Part shown: in pieces, positions 25,101-34,137 of the stretch
How the letters are laid out: every line of letters begins with the position of its first letter
Position numbering within the stretch: the first letter of the stretch is position 1
Assembly: GCA_040954595.2 (NCBI GenBank)
Contig: CM082580.2
Coordinates: forward strand, 7,936,001-8,000,000
Origin: Balanoglossus misakiensis
Taxonomy: Eukaryota > Hemichordata
Reading direction: 5' to 3'
DNA: 64,000 nt
Position numbers and translations under genes: made by a program
The notes under the pieces: model-generated
Told to the model about the DNA's origin: nothing
Seen by the model: only the letters and a program-made list of their open reading frames with translations
Databases searched by the model: none

Positions 25101-27059
25101 GCCGTTGTTCTTTATTATAACCTAGTACGGTGGCTTTAACTCTCTTGTTTTTCTCTCTTGAAAATGATGCTTTTTTACCTAGAATTTATGAGCTATACAC
25201 AATTTTAGACACGGTTTTCAACGGGAACATTCTAGGAAGAACTCACTCCGCGTTTTGTATATATTTCACTTCTGCTGTCCAAATAAAGCTTTGGTGTTTG
25301 TCCTAAGTGTACTGAACCCACCGAGACCTTTTGCGTATGATAGATGCGGTACGTTCCACGGCGGTTGTGATTCATGAGTAATTGAAAATTCCCGTCCAGA
25401 CTGTGACGGTTCAGCACGTGCATCTGTCTATCGTCGACTGTCCTGGTGTTTATCCTTCGGTTATTGAATGAGAAGGATAAACTAAACACACACAAAAAAT
25501 ACATCTATAACACACACCAATTTACAGCTGGTGATTGTCAAGACGGCTGTGGTTGCTAGAAAGAACTGAAAACAAGAAAGCCGAGAAAAGGCGAGATAAA
25601 TTCGTATCGGATCGAGAAAACGCGAGAGTCGCCGTACTTTGGGTAGCTGTAACGTGATTGGTCAGTTGATCATCTGCATACAATTTTGGTACATGCGTGT
25701 TGACTATTACTATTCAAGATTCTTTTGGATCAGTGAAAGCCAACAATCGACATTAAAAACTGAATTTGCTAAAAAAAATGACCACAAGGTAAACCTGCGT
25801 CCCCTGAATAATGTGATATTTTGCTCACCGATGGGTATTCACGAACATATTATTCACATGTGATTGTGGCTCTACAATTAAATATGGCCAAGTTAAATAA
25901 TAAAAGGGTGTCACACCTGTTTATTCAACTGCCCATTGCAAGAGTTTTCAACTATCGCGGTATGCAAACATGGGTGTTAGAATCTCCACAAATTCGAAAT
26001 GGTGTCGTCTGTCGACTAACGATAAGGAGAAAATTGGAGCTTGGATTTCATTGATTAACTTTATGCTAAAAATGGCAGCTATTGGCCCTTTAACGCTCAG
26101 AACCTCGCGATGGAGACTCACCCAGTGGTTGGCATCGCCCACCCTCCTGCAAGTCTTCTGTCTTACACAGACATTCACCGTCACCATAGATACCGTCGTC
26201 GCATGGCTGAAATCCGCAATCGCACACTAATGCCAAGAGAAGAATGAGTCAAAGTTAGGTAATATGTAAAGATTTCATTGCCAGAGGCTCATGTTGGCGC
26301 AAGATTTCTCCAATAACATGAAGGAAGAAAATTCGAATGCCTCTTCCCCCATTGCAGAATCTATTTTGCTTGAACAGTATAAAGTTTGTTCCATTCCGGC
26401 CTATGGTAATTAGCATGCGAGTTATGGTAGCAAAGAGGATTAAACCAACTTTGGTAGAAAACTGTTTCGTTTGAATTTACCTGTGCGCCTATTTTCGGCC
26501 AAACAGGTGAAAGCTATTGCATCGAGGTTGAATTACTACAAGTAAAAATATCTTCAAAATATTTCATCACTGTGGTGGTTATTTAACATGTAATTGCAAC
26601 TTACGCTTTCCTTATACAGAACAACTGAAAGCTTTTCCCGTCTATCTTTCGCATTAAATTTAATTAGCTGAAAATGATGTATTTTCCAAAACCGACACCT
26701 ACCGTAACGCACCTGCGTTGTGTGTGCACAGTGTACCTGTGCCGTTCGAAAGGCTATACCGGAGAGCCAGTACGATCCTTACCGTTTTCACACTTGAGTC
26801 CGTAGCGGTTCGGGGGACATTCTCCACACGGCTGGTGTTCGTAGTTGGTGCAGCTTTTGCAGTGGTCAAACAGAGAGCACCCGTACTGTCGGACGGTAGC
26901 GCTGCTGTCGAGGGTGTAGTACACGCCGTCGGCACAGAGACACGTCAGCGGGCCGTAAGAATCGCCGTACCCGGCGTTCACCTGCGCGTGGCGATGCTGC
27001 AGGGCGGCGACGCAGATCACCACGGCGACCAGACGAGAAGTCCGCGGAATCACCATCAT
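11864..27059 (-). CDS. Giant secreted MACPF mosaic protein (FN3, kringle, PAN, PLAT, C-type lectin, TSP1, MACPF), complete
   Basis: Thirty exons join in frame to about 2,320 residues: 26783-27059, 26122-26226, 24719-25051, 24036-24344, 23695-23934, 23380-23421, 22955-23189, 22515-22780, 21853-22070, 21429-21576, 20818-21027, 20294-20582, 20118-20197, 19608-19939, 19288-19429, 18919-19099, 18468-18641, 18168-18257, 17739-17839, 17351-17520, 16388-17177, 15934-16205, 15582-15786, 14998-15159, 14470-14615, 14138-14288, 13337-13666, 12923-13212, 12616-12831, 11864-12322. Every junction has GT/AG and matching phase. A signal peptide and no membrane helix predict secretion. MACPF proteins (complement C6-C9, perforin, apextrin-like) insert into membranes as oligomers; some, such as astrotactins, do not form pores. 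TSP1 units before MACPF recall C6-C9, but kringle, PLAT, FN3 and lectin modules in one MACPF chain match no family I know. Pore formation is inference. The least certain joins are the weak donor GTCGGT at 12922 and the region between exons 2 and 3. Confidence 0.85.
14470..15159 (-). CDS. Exons 24-25: Cys-containing segment and second PAN-like unit
   Basis: Exon 14998-15159 has NQLCTWVQQKSSGPSNPNG with a Cys near each end, fold unknown. Exon 14470-14615 has EEDCEDHCKQTTGCQAGTF then FCIIFTSPE, the same Cys-x3-Cys-x5-Gly-Cys-x-Ala spacing as the PAN-like unit of exons 7-8. Confidence 0.65.
15582..17177 (-). CDS. Exons 21-23: MACPF domain
   Basis: Exons 16388-17177, 15934-16205 and 15582-15786 (about residues 1340-1730). 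The N-terminal MACPF motif is YLGRGYDIFYGNP. The family signature (aromatic)-G-[TS]-H-[YF]-x6-G-G is intact as FGTHYATRVLMGG (about residues 1533-1545), followed by a long Ser/Thr-rich segment that would hold TMH1 (VSGTIEEITGGFSAST region) and TMH2 candidates. The C-terminal end has VPIKYSLAAVVDLL and YQGYC, as in perforin/complement family ends. In the family, two helical bundles unfurl into membrane hairpins. No inactivating break is seen; lytic activity is unknown. Confidence 0.92.
17351..17520 (-). CDS. Exon 20: helical linker before MACPF
   Basis: 56 codons rich in Gln, Arg, Ala and Leu (VQARADLIAAKQDIAERE) with heptad-like spacing, continuing into QLAKAELLEVRARQ of the next exon. Probably a coiled coil that could help oligomerise the protein (inference). 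Confidence 0.7.
17739..19099 (-). CDS. Exons 16-19: thrombospondin type 1 repeats
   Basis: Exons 18919-19099, 18468-18641, 18168-18257 and 17739-17839. Clear TSP1 starts are KWSVGPWSACDSAGCIGG and YWDYNDWSKCSGNCGGG. The middle exon (FQWKYRPRPGAVCEGSHKCG) looks like a diverged ADAMTS-type unit. Three repeats with tryptophan and Cys patterns are likely. TSP1 units also precede MACPF in complement C6-C9. An (AACT)n microsatellite lies just downstream of the second exon's donor. Confidence 0.8.
18353..18438. repeat. (AACT)n microsatellite
   Basis: About 21 perfect copies of a 4-base unit ending 29 bases from the donor of a TSP1 exon. Confidence 0.97.
19288..19939 (-). CDS. Exons 14-15: unassigned region
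   Basis: Exons 19608-19939 and 19288-19429. After SSDCKSNNDIFANTECVALL comes a stretch with alternating hydrophobics (VIVESAVMDLNFKG) and a Ser/Thr/Asn-rich run (RISSSNTSIPRS). The second exon has GKFIAGRNGFMLRPLKD. The phases fit the flanking lectin and TSP1 exons. I do not recognise the fold. Confidence 0.7.
20118..20582 (-). CDS. Exons 12-13: C-type lectin domain, QPD type
   Basis: Exons 20294-20582 and 20118-20197 encode a CTLD highly similar to that of the neighbouring receptor (GLTPQDFWVNGYRDNFGVW versus [19 protein letters not shown]). The sugar-loop tripeptide is QPD, the galactose type in classical CTLDs, where the neighbour has EPN. WND is replaced by LDD as in the neighbour. Exon lengths and phases (80 bases for the second exon in both genes) match, so the pair derives from one duplicated module. 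Confidence 0.88.
20818..21027 (-). CDS. Exon 11: linker ending in furin-type site RRRKR
   Basis: A 70-codon phase 1-1 exon. It begins FSDYHGFACTTMAYSTAYNE, an unassigned fold that may complete the PLAT-like unit. It ends DPYRRRKRDADG (basic run at 20828-20842), a strong proprotein-convertase consensus. Cleavage would separate an N-terminal FN3-kringle-PAN-PLAT part from a C-terminal lectin-TSP1-MACPF part. Confidence 0.8.
21429..22070 (-). CDS. Exons 9-10: PLAT/LH2-like beta-sandwich
   Basis: Exons 21853-22070 and 21429-21576, joined in phase 0. YSINVYMTEG, IAFMIVGTLNDTTPINLF, FYVINRNVGFVTALKLVG and VEIQLDS resemble the strand pattern of PLAT domains (lipid- and membrane-associated partners). 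The second exon ends with a Cys-rich stretch (FTCDWCGESYI). A profile search would decide; it could be another sandwich fold. Confidence 0.55.
22106..22484. repeat. (CATA)n microsatellite, ~380 bp
   Basis: Nearly pure CATA repeat with a few CACA or TTCA interruptions in the intron before the PLAT-like exon. Long Tyr-Ile-His-Thr or Met-Tyr-Val-Cys reading frames across it are artefacts of a stop-free 4-base repeat. Confidence 0.98.
22515..23189 (-). CDS. Exons 7-8: PAN/apple-like Cys-rich region
   Basis: Exons 22955-23189 and 22515-22780, joined in phase 2. The junction region reads DVCYQECLKR/SGCEAYTYS followed by RLCTLYTD, the Cys-x3-Cys-x5-Gly-Cys-x-Ala pattern of PAN/apple domains. The part before it (TCAFQKKDDLDPSG, FVGWTYACAHAVG) and after it (WGCWAESDPRNPGE) is not assigned to a family. 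Confidence 0.65.
23380..23421 (-). CDS. Exon 6: 42-base micro-exon, Cys-Pro linker
   Basis: Fourteen codons (CPDGMVLSASESCG) between good splice sites, phase 1-1. Being symmetric and tiny, it could be alternatively skipped without a frameshift. Confidence 0.65.
23695..23934 (-). CDS. Exon 5: kringle domain
   Basis: An 80-codon phase 1-1 exon with the full kringle pattern: VECYTQTDGSDYRGRVSTT, SGKQCEAWPG, YCRNPFGYQSSAWCYT and a closing Cys before PRPACP. The six-Cys arrangement fits. Kringles bind proteins and often lysine; lysine-binding residues were not assessed. Confidence 0.88.
24036..25051 (-). CDS. Exons 3-4: two fibronectin type III domains
   Basis: Each exon (24719-25051; 24036-24344) is one phase 1-1 FN3 domain. 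The first has PPPQVIVDSDKLHLSWQLV and GFYKFRITGIHSSGRS; the second has APVDVEIGS, IKWSSPPED and YKFRVAARNKLGIGSWS. These are the B-strand Trp and F-strand Tyr-x-Phe-Arg-Val positions of FN3. They serve as spacers or adhesion modules. Confidence 0.88.
26122..27059 (-). CDS. Exons 1-2: signal peptide and EGF-like Cys-rich units
   Basis: The start is the Met-Met pair at 27059, followed by a signal peptide (RLVAVVICVAAL core, cleavage near HAQVNAG). An upstream in-frame Met at 27176 gives a poor N-terminus and lies in a duplicated noncoding block, so it was not used. Then follow Cys-rich EGF/laminin-like segments: CKSCTNYEHQPCGECPPNRYG in exon 1, with VCDCGFQPCDDGIYGDGEC in exon 2 (26122-26226). 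Confidence 0.8.
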
Positions 27060-27412
27060 GGCCACCTTGGTTTCCCTGGGTCCCAGGGCCGAGTGTGTGC
27101 AGCAAGACAGAAGACACCCTCGAAACCGAAATGGAAAGCCTCTCACCCCTTTCCTGATATATGTTTGTTTATGCAATTATTTATCTGAGGAGGACGGGTC
27201 CTGACAAACAATTCTAGACAACATCATCGTCTGCATCATTTAACATTATGGCCGGCCATCTCGGTTTCCCGGGTTCCAGTGAGTGTGTGCAGTAAAAAAA
27301 TTTCCCTTCGAAACCGAAATGGAAAGCCTCTCACCCCTTTCCTGATATATGTTTGTTTATGCAATTATTTATCGGAGGAGGACGGGTCCTGACAAACACT
27401 TCTAGCCAACAT
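27057..27412. repeat. Direct duplication (~170 bp, offset ~187 bp) at the 5' end of the MACPF gene
   Basis: 27057-27225 and 27246-27412 are closely similar (both contain cgaaaccgaaatgg, ctcacccctttcctgat and ggaggacgggtcctgac). The left copy abuts the start codon, so the block is 5' UTR and/or promoter. Each copy holds an ATATAT run (near 27150 and 27340) that could serve as a TATA-like element on the minus strand. Confidence 0.85.
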
Positions 27413-28380
27413 GCATAGCAAGGGGCCATGTGGTTTGCTTGTTGTCAGGATTTTCGCAGCAATATTCGCCCTCGGAAAGGGCCGGTGCCAGATGATTGTC
27501 TCAACTACGTAAACACAATTGACCAGAAGCCCTTGTTTGTTTGCACAGTTTTCTTTTAATAAATCGCTCACCGGACTCAGAAAAAGAACTGCTCAGTGTA
27601 CATATTATGTGTTGCGTCGAATAAATTTGGCCGACCCCACAGTCCTTTGCGCGCGATTTTTTAAAATCTAGTTTAAAAAAGGAGCGTTGTACAAGTTGTG
27701 AAACGTTTCGGGGCGGTTTGTCGTCCAATATAAATGAAGTGTACTCGATAGTTGAAATATATGGTCTGGTCTTTCCACCTGATAAAAAAAGTCAAAACTA
27801 CAGATATTTGTAAATGGTTTTTATTATAATTAGAATCTTAGGACGCATTGTTTGTGAATAGATATTTAGGTGACGCACAGACAAAGAGAAACAGACTAGC
27901 AACGCTATTGTCAAAAGGTGTGAAGTACATCTCCTAATCCCCTTATGCGTGTCTCGGTTCGCCTTCAAGGTGCAGCTTGTCTCCAAGATTTCCGAACGTA
28001 TCCACTTCGGCAATGTCCGGAATTTTCCCGATAATAAAACGAAAGTGTTTTCGTGAAAGTTCGTGTTGTCGGTTTCAGTCAGCTGTAGACGGAAGGCGAG
28101 TGGACAGTGACTTTTTGTCTGTGGGTGACGATGATGTTCAGGTGATTTTCCCCTACTCCAACATTTCAAAGCACATGGTAAACTCTTTCAGATGTTCAAA
28201 ATGTCTGGCAAACTACGACAAGAATTTCAACAGTTTTATCAGCACTTTTGACGCGGGTCACGTGACGTGACGTAAGACGCGCCAGAGCAAAGTTTTCGCT
28301 GCTGATTGGTTGGAGCCACCTGGACCATCTCCACTTGGAAATTTCCGTTCCGCCTTCCGTGCATTTTCATTAGAGAGTCA
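27413..28380. promoter_or_regulatory. Divergent intergenic region between the MACPF gene and the plus-strand unit
   Basis: About 1 kb with no convincing exon. Near its right end are CACGTGACGTGACGTAAG (E-box plus CRE-like half-sites, about 28260-28277) and an inverted CCAAT box (gattggttgg, about 28303), consistent with a promoter for the plus-strand unit. Overlapping ORFs on both strands at 27,800-28,270 show no splice or homology support. Confidence 0.4.
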
Positions 28381-28414
28381 GACGGCCACGCTGCAGCACG
28401 GACCTCGAGAAGAT

Positions 28415-28449
28415 GCGGAGAACTCTGTCCCAAAACAGAGTTTCTCCGC
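28415..28449 (+). other. 14-bp hairpin in exon 1 of the plus-strand unit
   Basis: gcggagaactctgt, a 6-base loop (cccaaa), then acagagtttctccgc: a near-perfect inverted repeat with one extra T, 24 bases before the first donor. It could act as an RNA structure element. Confidence 0.75.
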
Positions 28450-29725
28450 TGGATAGTTTTCACGACGACAGCGGTAAGTAAAGTAACAGAAGTAGACACA
28501 TTTACTCAATTTTTAAACAGAAACATGGGTTATTTTGTGGCGAGTTACGAGCAACTAAAAAGCGAGACGTTTACACCACAGAATTGAAAAATTGGATACG
28601 TCACCGTCAGCTCGATTCAGCGTTTCCCTGCGTTTTAGTTCACAAATTCCACCCTTTCGCGTTACTCAACTTGAGATGTGCGGTTTATCAAATTAAGACA
28701 AGTCGGTGTTATAGCTGTACTGGTGGGCGGCATGTTTTTTTCACATAAAAAGGTAGTTTTTCTGGAAAAGGAAGGGGGCTACAACGAATTGCTAGCGGGT
28801 TCGGTGAATTGACAGCGGGCTCACGTGTAGTCAGCGTGTTTTCGAATTGTGAGCGAATGCAAATTTTGTACTATACATGTACTACCAGTCAATAGCAAAA
28901 TGACTTCGAAACGCTTCATTGGGAACAGTTTTTTTGTGTGTGTGTCCGTGAAGAATTTGCCAAAAAAGTGTTGAAGTTTAATATGTTCCGCTTGGCTGTG
29001 GGCCTAAAATTGAAAATGTGTGGGGTTTTGGGGGTATGTGTCTGTCAGCGAAGCCCTAAAATATTTGGTGTCACGTATGCTGTACAATGTGCGAATGAAC
29101 AACAGTTTGGCGTACGGTGACCAGGTAGATATTTGGTTTCGTGTTTATGGATAGACTATTCACTTCCCTTTCCTCGTTTTGCAGACTGATCCCGGATTTC
29201 AACGACCAAGCCACGCAGCTGGAGGCTAGTCCTTATCCGTTCCACGTGGATGCTATGATGTTACAAGCATGATGTAAAAGTAAGCGGTATTAGCCAAATT
29301 TTGGGCAATTTTTAAGATCTTTCAACGATTCTGACTGGTGCCGGTAGCCAGTTCAGCGAACCGATTTTGAACAAACCTGAAAAATGCAACAATACGGATG
29401 CTATATGCGGATGTCATTTGAAAGTTTTGAAACCAACATGACTACATGCTCGGTGTATGGGTCATTTTTGTTACGGCACCAACAAGTTCATCGGCTTTGA
29501 ATGCTTCGAAAGGTGCTCGTTGTTGTGAATGCGTGTGTGCATGAGTGTACGGTAAGTTGTACGGTATATTTGGGCCATGCAGCTAGACTACAATGAGGTG
29601 AGCGTTTGTATGTTCCATGGCTGAATGAAGACCAGTGGATGAAGTTTCGTAACAAGTAAGTTATATAGACATAAATAAAATCCCCGGTGCGGGTGGGTCC
29701 CATCCCTTAGACTGTTGGTTTAATA

Positions 29726-30500
29726 TAATTAATACGCGTTTTTTTTCAGATATGTAATCTTTCATCATTATTCAATAAAAAAAATTAAAAACATACACGC
29801 ACTCATAATACTGGGAGTAGTTTATTTCCGTACCGATCATCTTCGCGCGTGCGTATATAGTTAATAGTTTTTTAGATATGTTATCTTTCGTCATTATTCA
29901 ATAAAAAAAATAATAAAAACATACGTGTATTGATAAAACTGAGAGTGGTTTATTTCCGTACCGATCATCTTCCCCTCGTGTATATAGTTAATACAGGTTT
30001 TTTAGAGTTGTTATCTTGCGTCATTATTCAATAAAAAAAATAAAAACATACACGCACCCATAATACTGAGTGGTTTATTTCCGTACCGATCATCTTCCCC
30101 TCGTGTATATAGTAAATACAGTTTTTTTTTAGATTTGTTATCTTTCGTCATTATTCAATAAAAATAAAATAAAAACATACACGCACTCATAATACTTGGA
30201 GTGGTTTATTTCCGTACCGATCATCTTCCCCCTCACGTATATAGTTAATACAGGTTTTTTAGATATGTTATCTTTCGTCATTATTCAATAAAAAAAATAA
30301 AAACATACACGCACCCATAATACTGAGAGTGGTTTATTTCCGTACCGATCATCTTCCCCCTCACGTATATAGTAAATACAGGTTTTTTTAGATTTGTTAT
30401 CTTTCGTCATTATTCAATAAAAAATATTAAAAACATACGTGTATTGATAAAACTGAGAGTGGTTTATTTCCGTACCGATCATCTTCGCTTGTGTGTATGT
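29726..30500. repeat. Six-copy tandem repeat, unit ~125-131 bp
   Basis: The marker tttatttccgtaccgatcat recurs at 29821, 29949, 30074, 30205, 30333 and 30463. Units also share attattcaataaaa and catacacgcac. Lies between exons 2 and 3 of the plus-strand unit. Confidence 0.95.
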
Positions 30501-30622
30501 CTCTGTTAGTCAGTTTTTATGGTAAATAAGGTATTTACTTTCCAGACATTAACTTTATTTGCTTGTTTTGCAGATGCAGAGACCAGAGTTGTTTTCGTCA
30601 TGCAGCGGCATAGCTGGGTGAG

Positions 30623-30963
30623 GTAAGGGCAGGTATCTTCCATGGCTGAACGATCATGAATATTGCAGACACTCACTCCATTTGCTTGTTTTGCAGATCC
30701 AGAGACGAGATCAACTCATAATGGTATTCACCAACCAAGCTTGGGCCTAAGTGACTAGTTATTTTTGCCATGCAGCAATAGAGCTTGGGTGAGGTAAGGG
30801 CATGTATCTTCCATGGCTGAACGATCATGAATATTGCAGACACTCACTCCATTTGCTTGTTTTGCAGATCCAGAGACGAGATCAACTCATAATGGTATTC
30901 ACCAACCAAGCTTGGGCCTAAGTGACTAGTTATTTTTGCCATGCAGCAGTAGAGCTGGGTGCG
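30623..30963. repeat. Two tandem 171-bp units containing exon plus intron
   Basis: Units 30623-30793 and 30794-30963 begin with the donor gtaagggcaggtatc and gtaagggcatgtatc and include a whole intron (with tttgcttgttttgcag) and the following exon. Near-identity shows recent exon duplication. Confidence 0.93.
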
Positions 30964-31796
30964 GTAAGGGCAGTATGTTCAATGGCTGAACGAAGACCAC
31001 AGGTTTCAAGCAAGGTTTGACAAGCGATTCATGGTGGCCATTTTGATTTTTTTCGATTCAGACTGGTGCTGTTGCCCAGTCAAGCGAACTGATTTTGCAC
31101 AAACCTGCATGTAACAATACTTACCCGGTACTATATGTGGATGTCAATTCAATTGTTTGAAAACCGACCTGACTGCCAGATGCATGGGGTGGCCATTTTG
31201 TTGTGGCACAAACATGTCCGCCATCTTTGTAGGAGACATTCAATTTACATACTATTCATTTATTCCAGGGATCCCACAGATGATGCTAGGATGATTGCCA
31301 GCCTGTGTGATTGATGTCCAGAGATTACTGAATGGTTGTGGGGAGGTAAGAATTGTGGGAAAGAAAATTGAAGCAATGACGGAGACATTGCATGGCAGGG
31401 GTGTGTGTGTGGGTGGGGTGTGTTTGTTCACAATTTCCAGGAGTTGTCGGTTCAACTAAGCTTATATGGGCAGATCTCTATCGTTGTTGCAGTATAATTT
31501 AATCAAGTTGCCAAATAGAGAGTGCAATTCCAAGCAGCCATACAGATTTGTATGAAGTACCTTCTGCGAATGAACAACTATTGGCGTACAGTGGTGATCA
31601 TGCTTTGATTCATGTCCATGGGTATTATAGACATTCATTTCTACATTGCTTGTTTTGCAGATGCGAAGACTAGATGGGTATCCGGCAACCAAGCTGAGGA
31701 CGAAGTGTCCATTTTCCGCGATGCAGCTGTAATTGTTACTGGCAGTCTGCAGTGACCACTTAAAATCTAATGACAATTGTATTTCCATTTCCAAGT

Positions 31797-31802
31797 AATA
31801 AA
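31797..31802 (+). terminator. Polyadenylation signal of the plus-strand unit
   Basis: AATAAA in the last exon, after all in-frame stops. Confidence 0.5.
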
Positions 31803-33865
31803 CTTGCTCCTTTTTCATATTGTAAGTATACAGATAACACTGTATACATGTATCCTCTTTTGTTTATGGTTTTAAAAACTTTGAAATTAAAATTTTCAAT
31901 GAACTGGATTAAAGTGAAATACTTGTGTCTGTATCATTTTATTACCCCAACACTGCCTTGATGTTGAGATAATTGAAACGAGTAAGGTCAACAAAAACCT
32001 CTGTTGTCCCATTGAAAGTCAAACAGCGTCAGGTTTGCAACCATTATAGATACTGACGTATGCAAAGAAGGTGAAAAGTCGTCACAATTTTGGCAAACTA
32101 ATTCTATTCCGTAATTGGCCATAGCAACTGAGACCTTGGTCTTTGCTTCCTACTGACGCTCAGGAAATTCAAAAGTAGGCGAAAGATCACCTGTAAACAT
32201 GGAAACAAATTCTGGAAGTTTGACCCGTTTTCTGAATTTGCTAAAATGTTCAACAGTATGTCAAAACTTGCCACAAATCCAAAGTCTGTACCCGTGCTGG
32301 GCTTTTCCAAGTAAACATATCCATGTACACTACAAAAGCCGAGACAGGGCGAAAAAATTGTGGTTGAATGAGGTAGCAGTTTGCACACTACGCACTCAAA
32401 TTATCAAAGTACCTGCGAAGTTTAATCCAATTTAGTTGACACTCTGGTCGCCAAAACTATACATGTAATTTGATTACTTAATTTGCATTCCGTGTCCTCC
32501 AAAGTTTAGATATAGCAATATCACTGTATGAACGCCACTTAAACAATTTTTTTCCTGAGCTCCTAAGCCTAATTAGCGATTTCCATATAGGAAGCGTTGG
32601 GAGGGATTGGGTGGGGCAAACTTTGGCGTACGTCGCTGAGGGCGCCAGTGTGTGCTGCCACGTTGATAACAATCTGTAACACTCGAGCATATTATCAGCA
32701 TAAATAAATGTAGCACAACTATCTAAGCGTTCAATTTAATAATGACCCAAATTATAGACAAGGTTTCTTTCGGGTAATCGTCCAAATTGTCTTCTATAGA
32801 AATTAGATATAATTTATGGTAAAATGAATGGCAATTATCGACAGCAATCTGCAATACTCAACCATTTTATCAAGCATAAACGTTAATTTCCAAAGTGTAC
32901 TACGACTATCCAATATGCGATAAATATTAGTAGTGATCCAAACGAGGCAGATTTTTCGGGTAATCGTTCAAATGGTCTGGAAATAGTGTATTGAAATATT
33001 AACGAGCGAGGCGTAGTCCAAGGGCACGCCTTGGTAGGTGTTTGTATAGTGATTATGATGGACATTAAATCTGCTACTTTAGATTTTTTTAAAATAAAAA
33101 CACACATAGGATTTGAAGGGAGCTAACGTTAACTGTTTTTCACTTACACAAGAAACATATAGGGAGGTTTTTTTTCAGTATGATATGAACTCCATTTCTT
33201 TTGATCTAAACACAGTTTTCTAATTTAAAAGTACGTATATTATATCCCCGCCCATATTTCAATGAACAATGTTGGAAGTTACGTAGTATTACGCACACGA
33301 TGACGTATGTGTACAATACGATCACAATGCACAACAGGTTAATGTAATCGCTTTTAAAGTTCAACCCGACTTTTGGAAATGCACACGTACACTTCTAAGT
33401 TGTCTCAGAGTCTGTAGTACAAGCCAGTCATCACGTAGGCCACCGTGACGCCAGACAACAGCAGAGCTTTTGCATTTTCATCCGCTGTGGCAGAGTGACC
33501 TCTTTCGTCATGAGCCAGGAAACGCAATCAGCTTGTCTCGATTTCCAGTAACTAATTGAAAAACCCCTCCGCCTTTTAAGAAGTTGTATATACGCACGCA
33601 ATACAACTCCAATATTAATGCGTTTTACAAGATAAAATGCATGGTGGCCCCGGGGGCCATTTTTACGTTCAGCAGCGAAAAGTGTGATTAGACAAGAAAA
33701 CGGTCATTTATGTTTTGCTTGGCTCGGAATTGAATCGTGTGGCTTGGATTTTTATTTCATCGAGATGTAAGAGCTGCTTAGTTTTGGGGGATCAGTAGAA
33801 ATCAGGTTGGCGTGAACGATATCACTTTCATCTGATTTAACAGAATTAATCACTTCATCTTACAG

Positions 33866-34137
33866 TTGATGACAGCTGCGAAGAGTTCTGTCCCCAAGCA
33901 CTTCGCGGCACACAGTTTATAGAACCCAATCGCGACAATTTGTTTCTCAAATACCACCCCGAGTTCTCCATGCGTGAACGGAAGAAACGTGCAAAAACGA
34001 GAGATTGTGAAAACATGTCTGAAGGAACTCAAGAGTTAATCCAACGCGCAAGCAAGTTCGATTTATCCGCATGGTTGTACGTGATCAAAGAACTGGTACC
34101 AATATATGTGGGTACCAGTGACGTCAGAACGTATTAA
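33866..34137 (+). CDS. Candidate orphan coding exon
   Basis: After a plausible acceptor (cacttcatcttacag) a frame stays open for 90 codons to a TAA. Near its start it has two Cys (DDSCEEFCPQALRG), then a basic stretch (RERKKRAK) and a hydrophobic end (LSAWLYVIKELVPIYVG). I recognise no family and see no upstream exon, so it may be a terminal exon of an unseen gene, a remnant, or chance. Confidence 0.22.

Larger units (their letters stand above)
29327..31228. repeat. Diverged ~175-bp duplication inside the same unit
   Basis: 29327-29505 and 31055-31228 align over their length (gattctgactggtgcc versus gattcagactggtgct, then caaacctg, aacaatac and a shared tail). An older duplication round than the 171-bp one. 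Confidence 0.8.
28381..31816 (+). ncRNA. Multi-exon transcription unit with duplicated exons, no long ORF (lncRNA or small-peptide gene)
   Basis: Good splice sites define exons ending 28473 (gacagcg/gtaagt) and spanning 29185-29279, 30574-30622, 30697-30793, 30868-30963, 31269-31345 and 31661 to about 31816, with AATAAA at 31797. Several acceptors share ttgcttgttttgcag, and exons 30697-30793 and 30868-30963 are near-identical duplicates. The start of exon 1 is a guess. Joining all exons gives no ORF above ~25 codons. If exon 1 (ATG at 28413) is spliced straight to the last exon, a 51-codon frame results, so a micropeptide or alternative terminal exons are possible. I recognise no snoRNA boxes with confidence. 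Confidence 0.5.

Noticed and set aside
25247-25504. Extra exon between the EGF and FN3 exons of the MACPF gene
   Set aside because: The frame is open and a donor exists at 25246, but its end phase (0) does not match the next exon (needs phase 1), whereas exon 2 joins exon 3 directly. It could still be an unused alternative exon.
27798-28270. Overlapping ORFs on both strands, one with a Cys-x2-Cys motif
   Set aside because: No zinc-finger pattern is complete, no splice sites frame them, and the region looks like divergent promoter sequence.
28474-31660. C/D snoRNAs in introns of the duplicated-exon unit
   Set aside because: Scattered TGATG and CTGA strings occur, but none is paired with proper spacing and a terminal stem.
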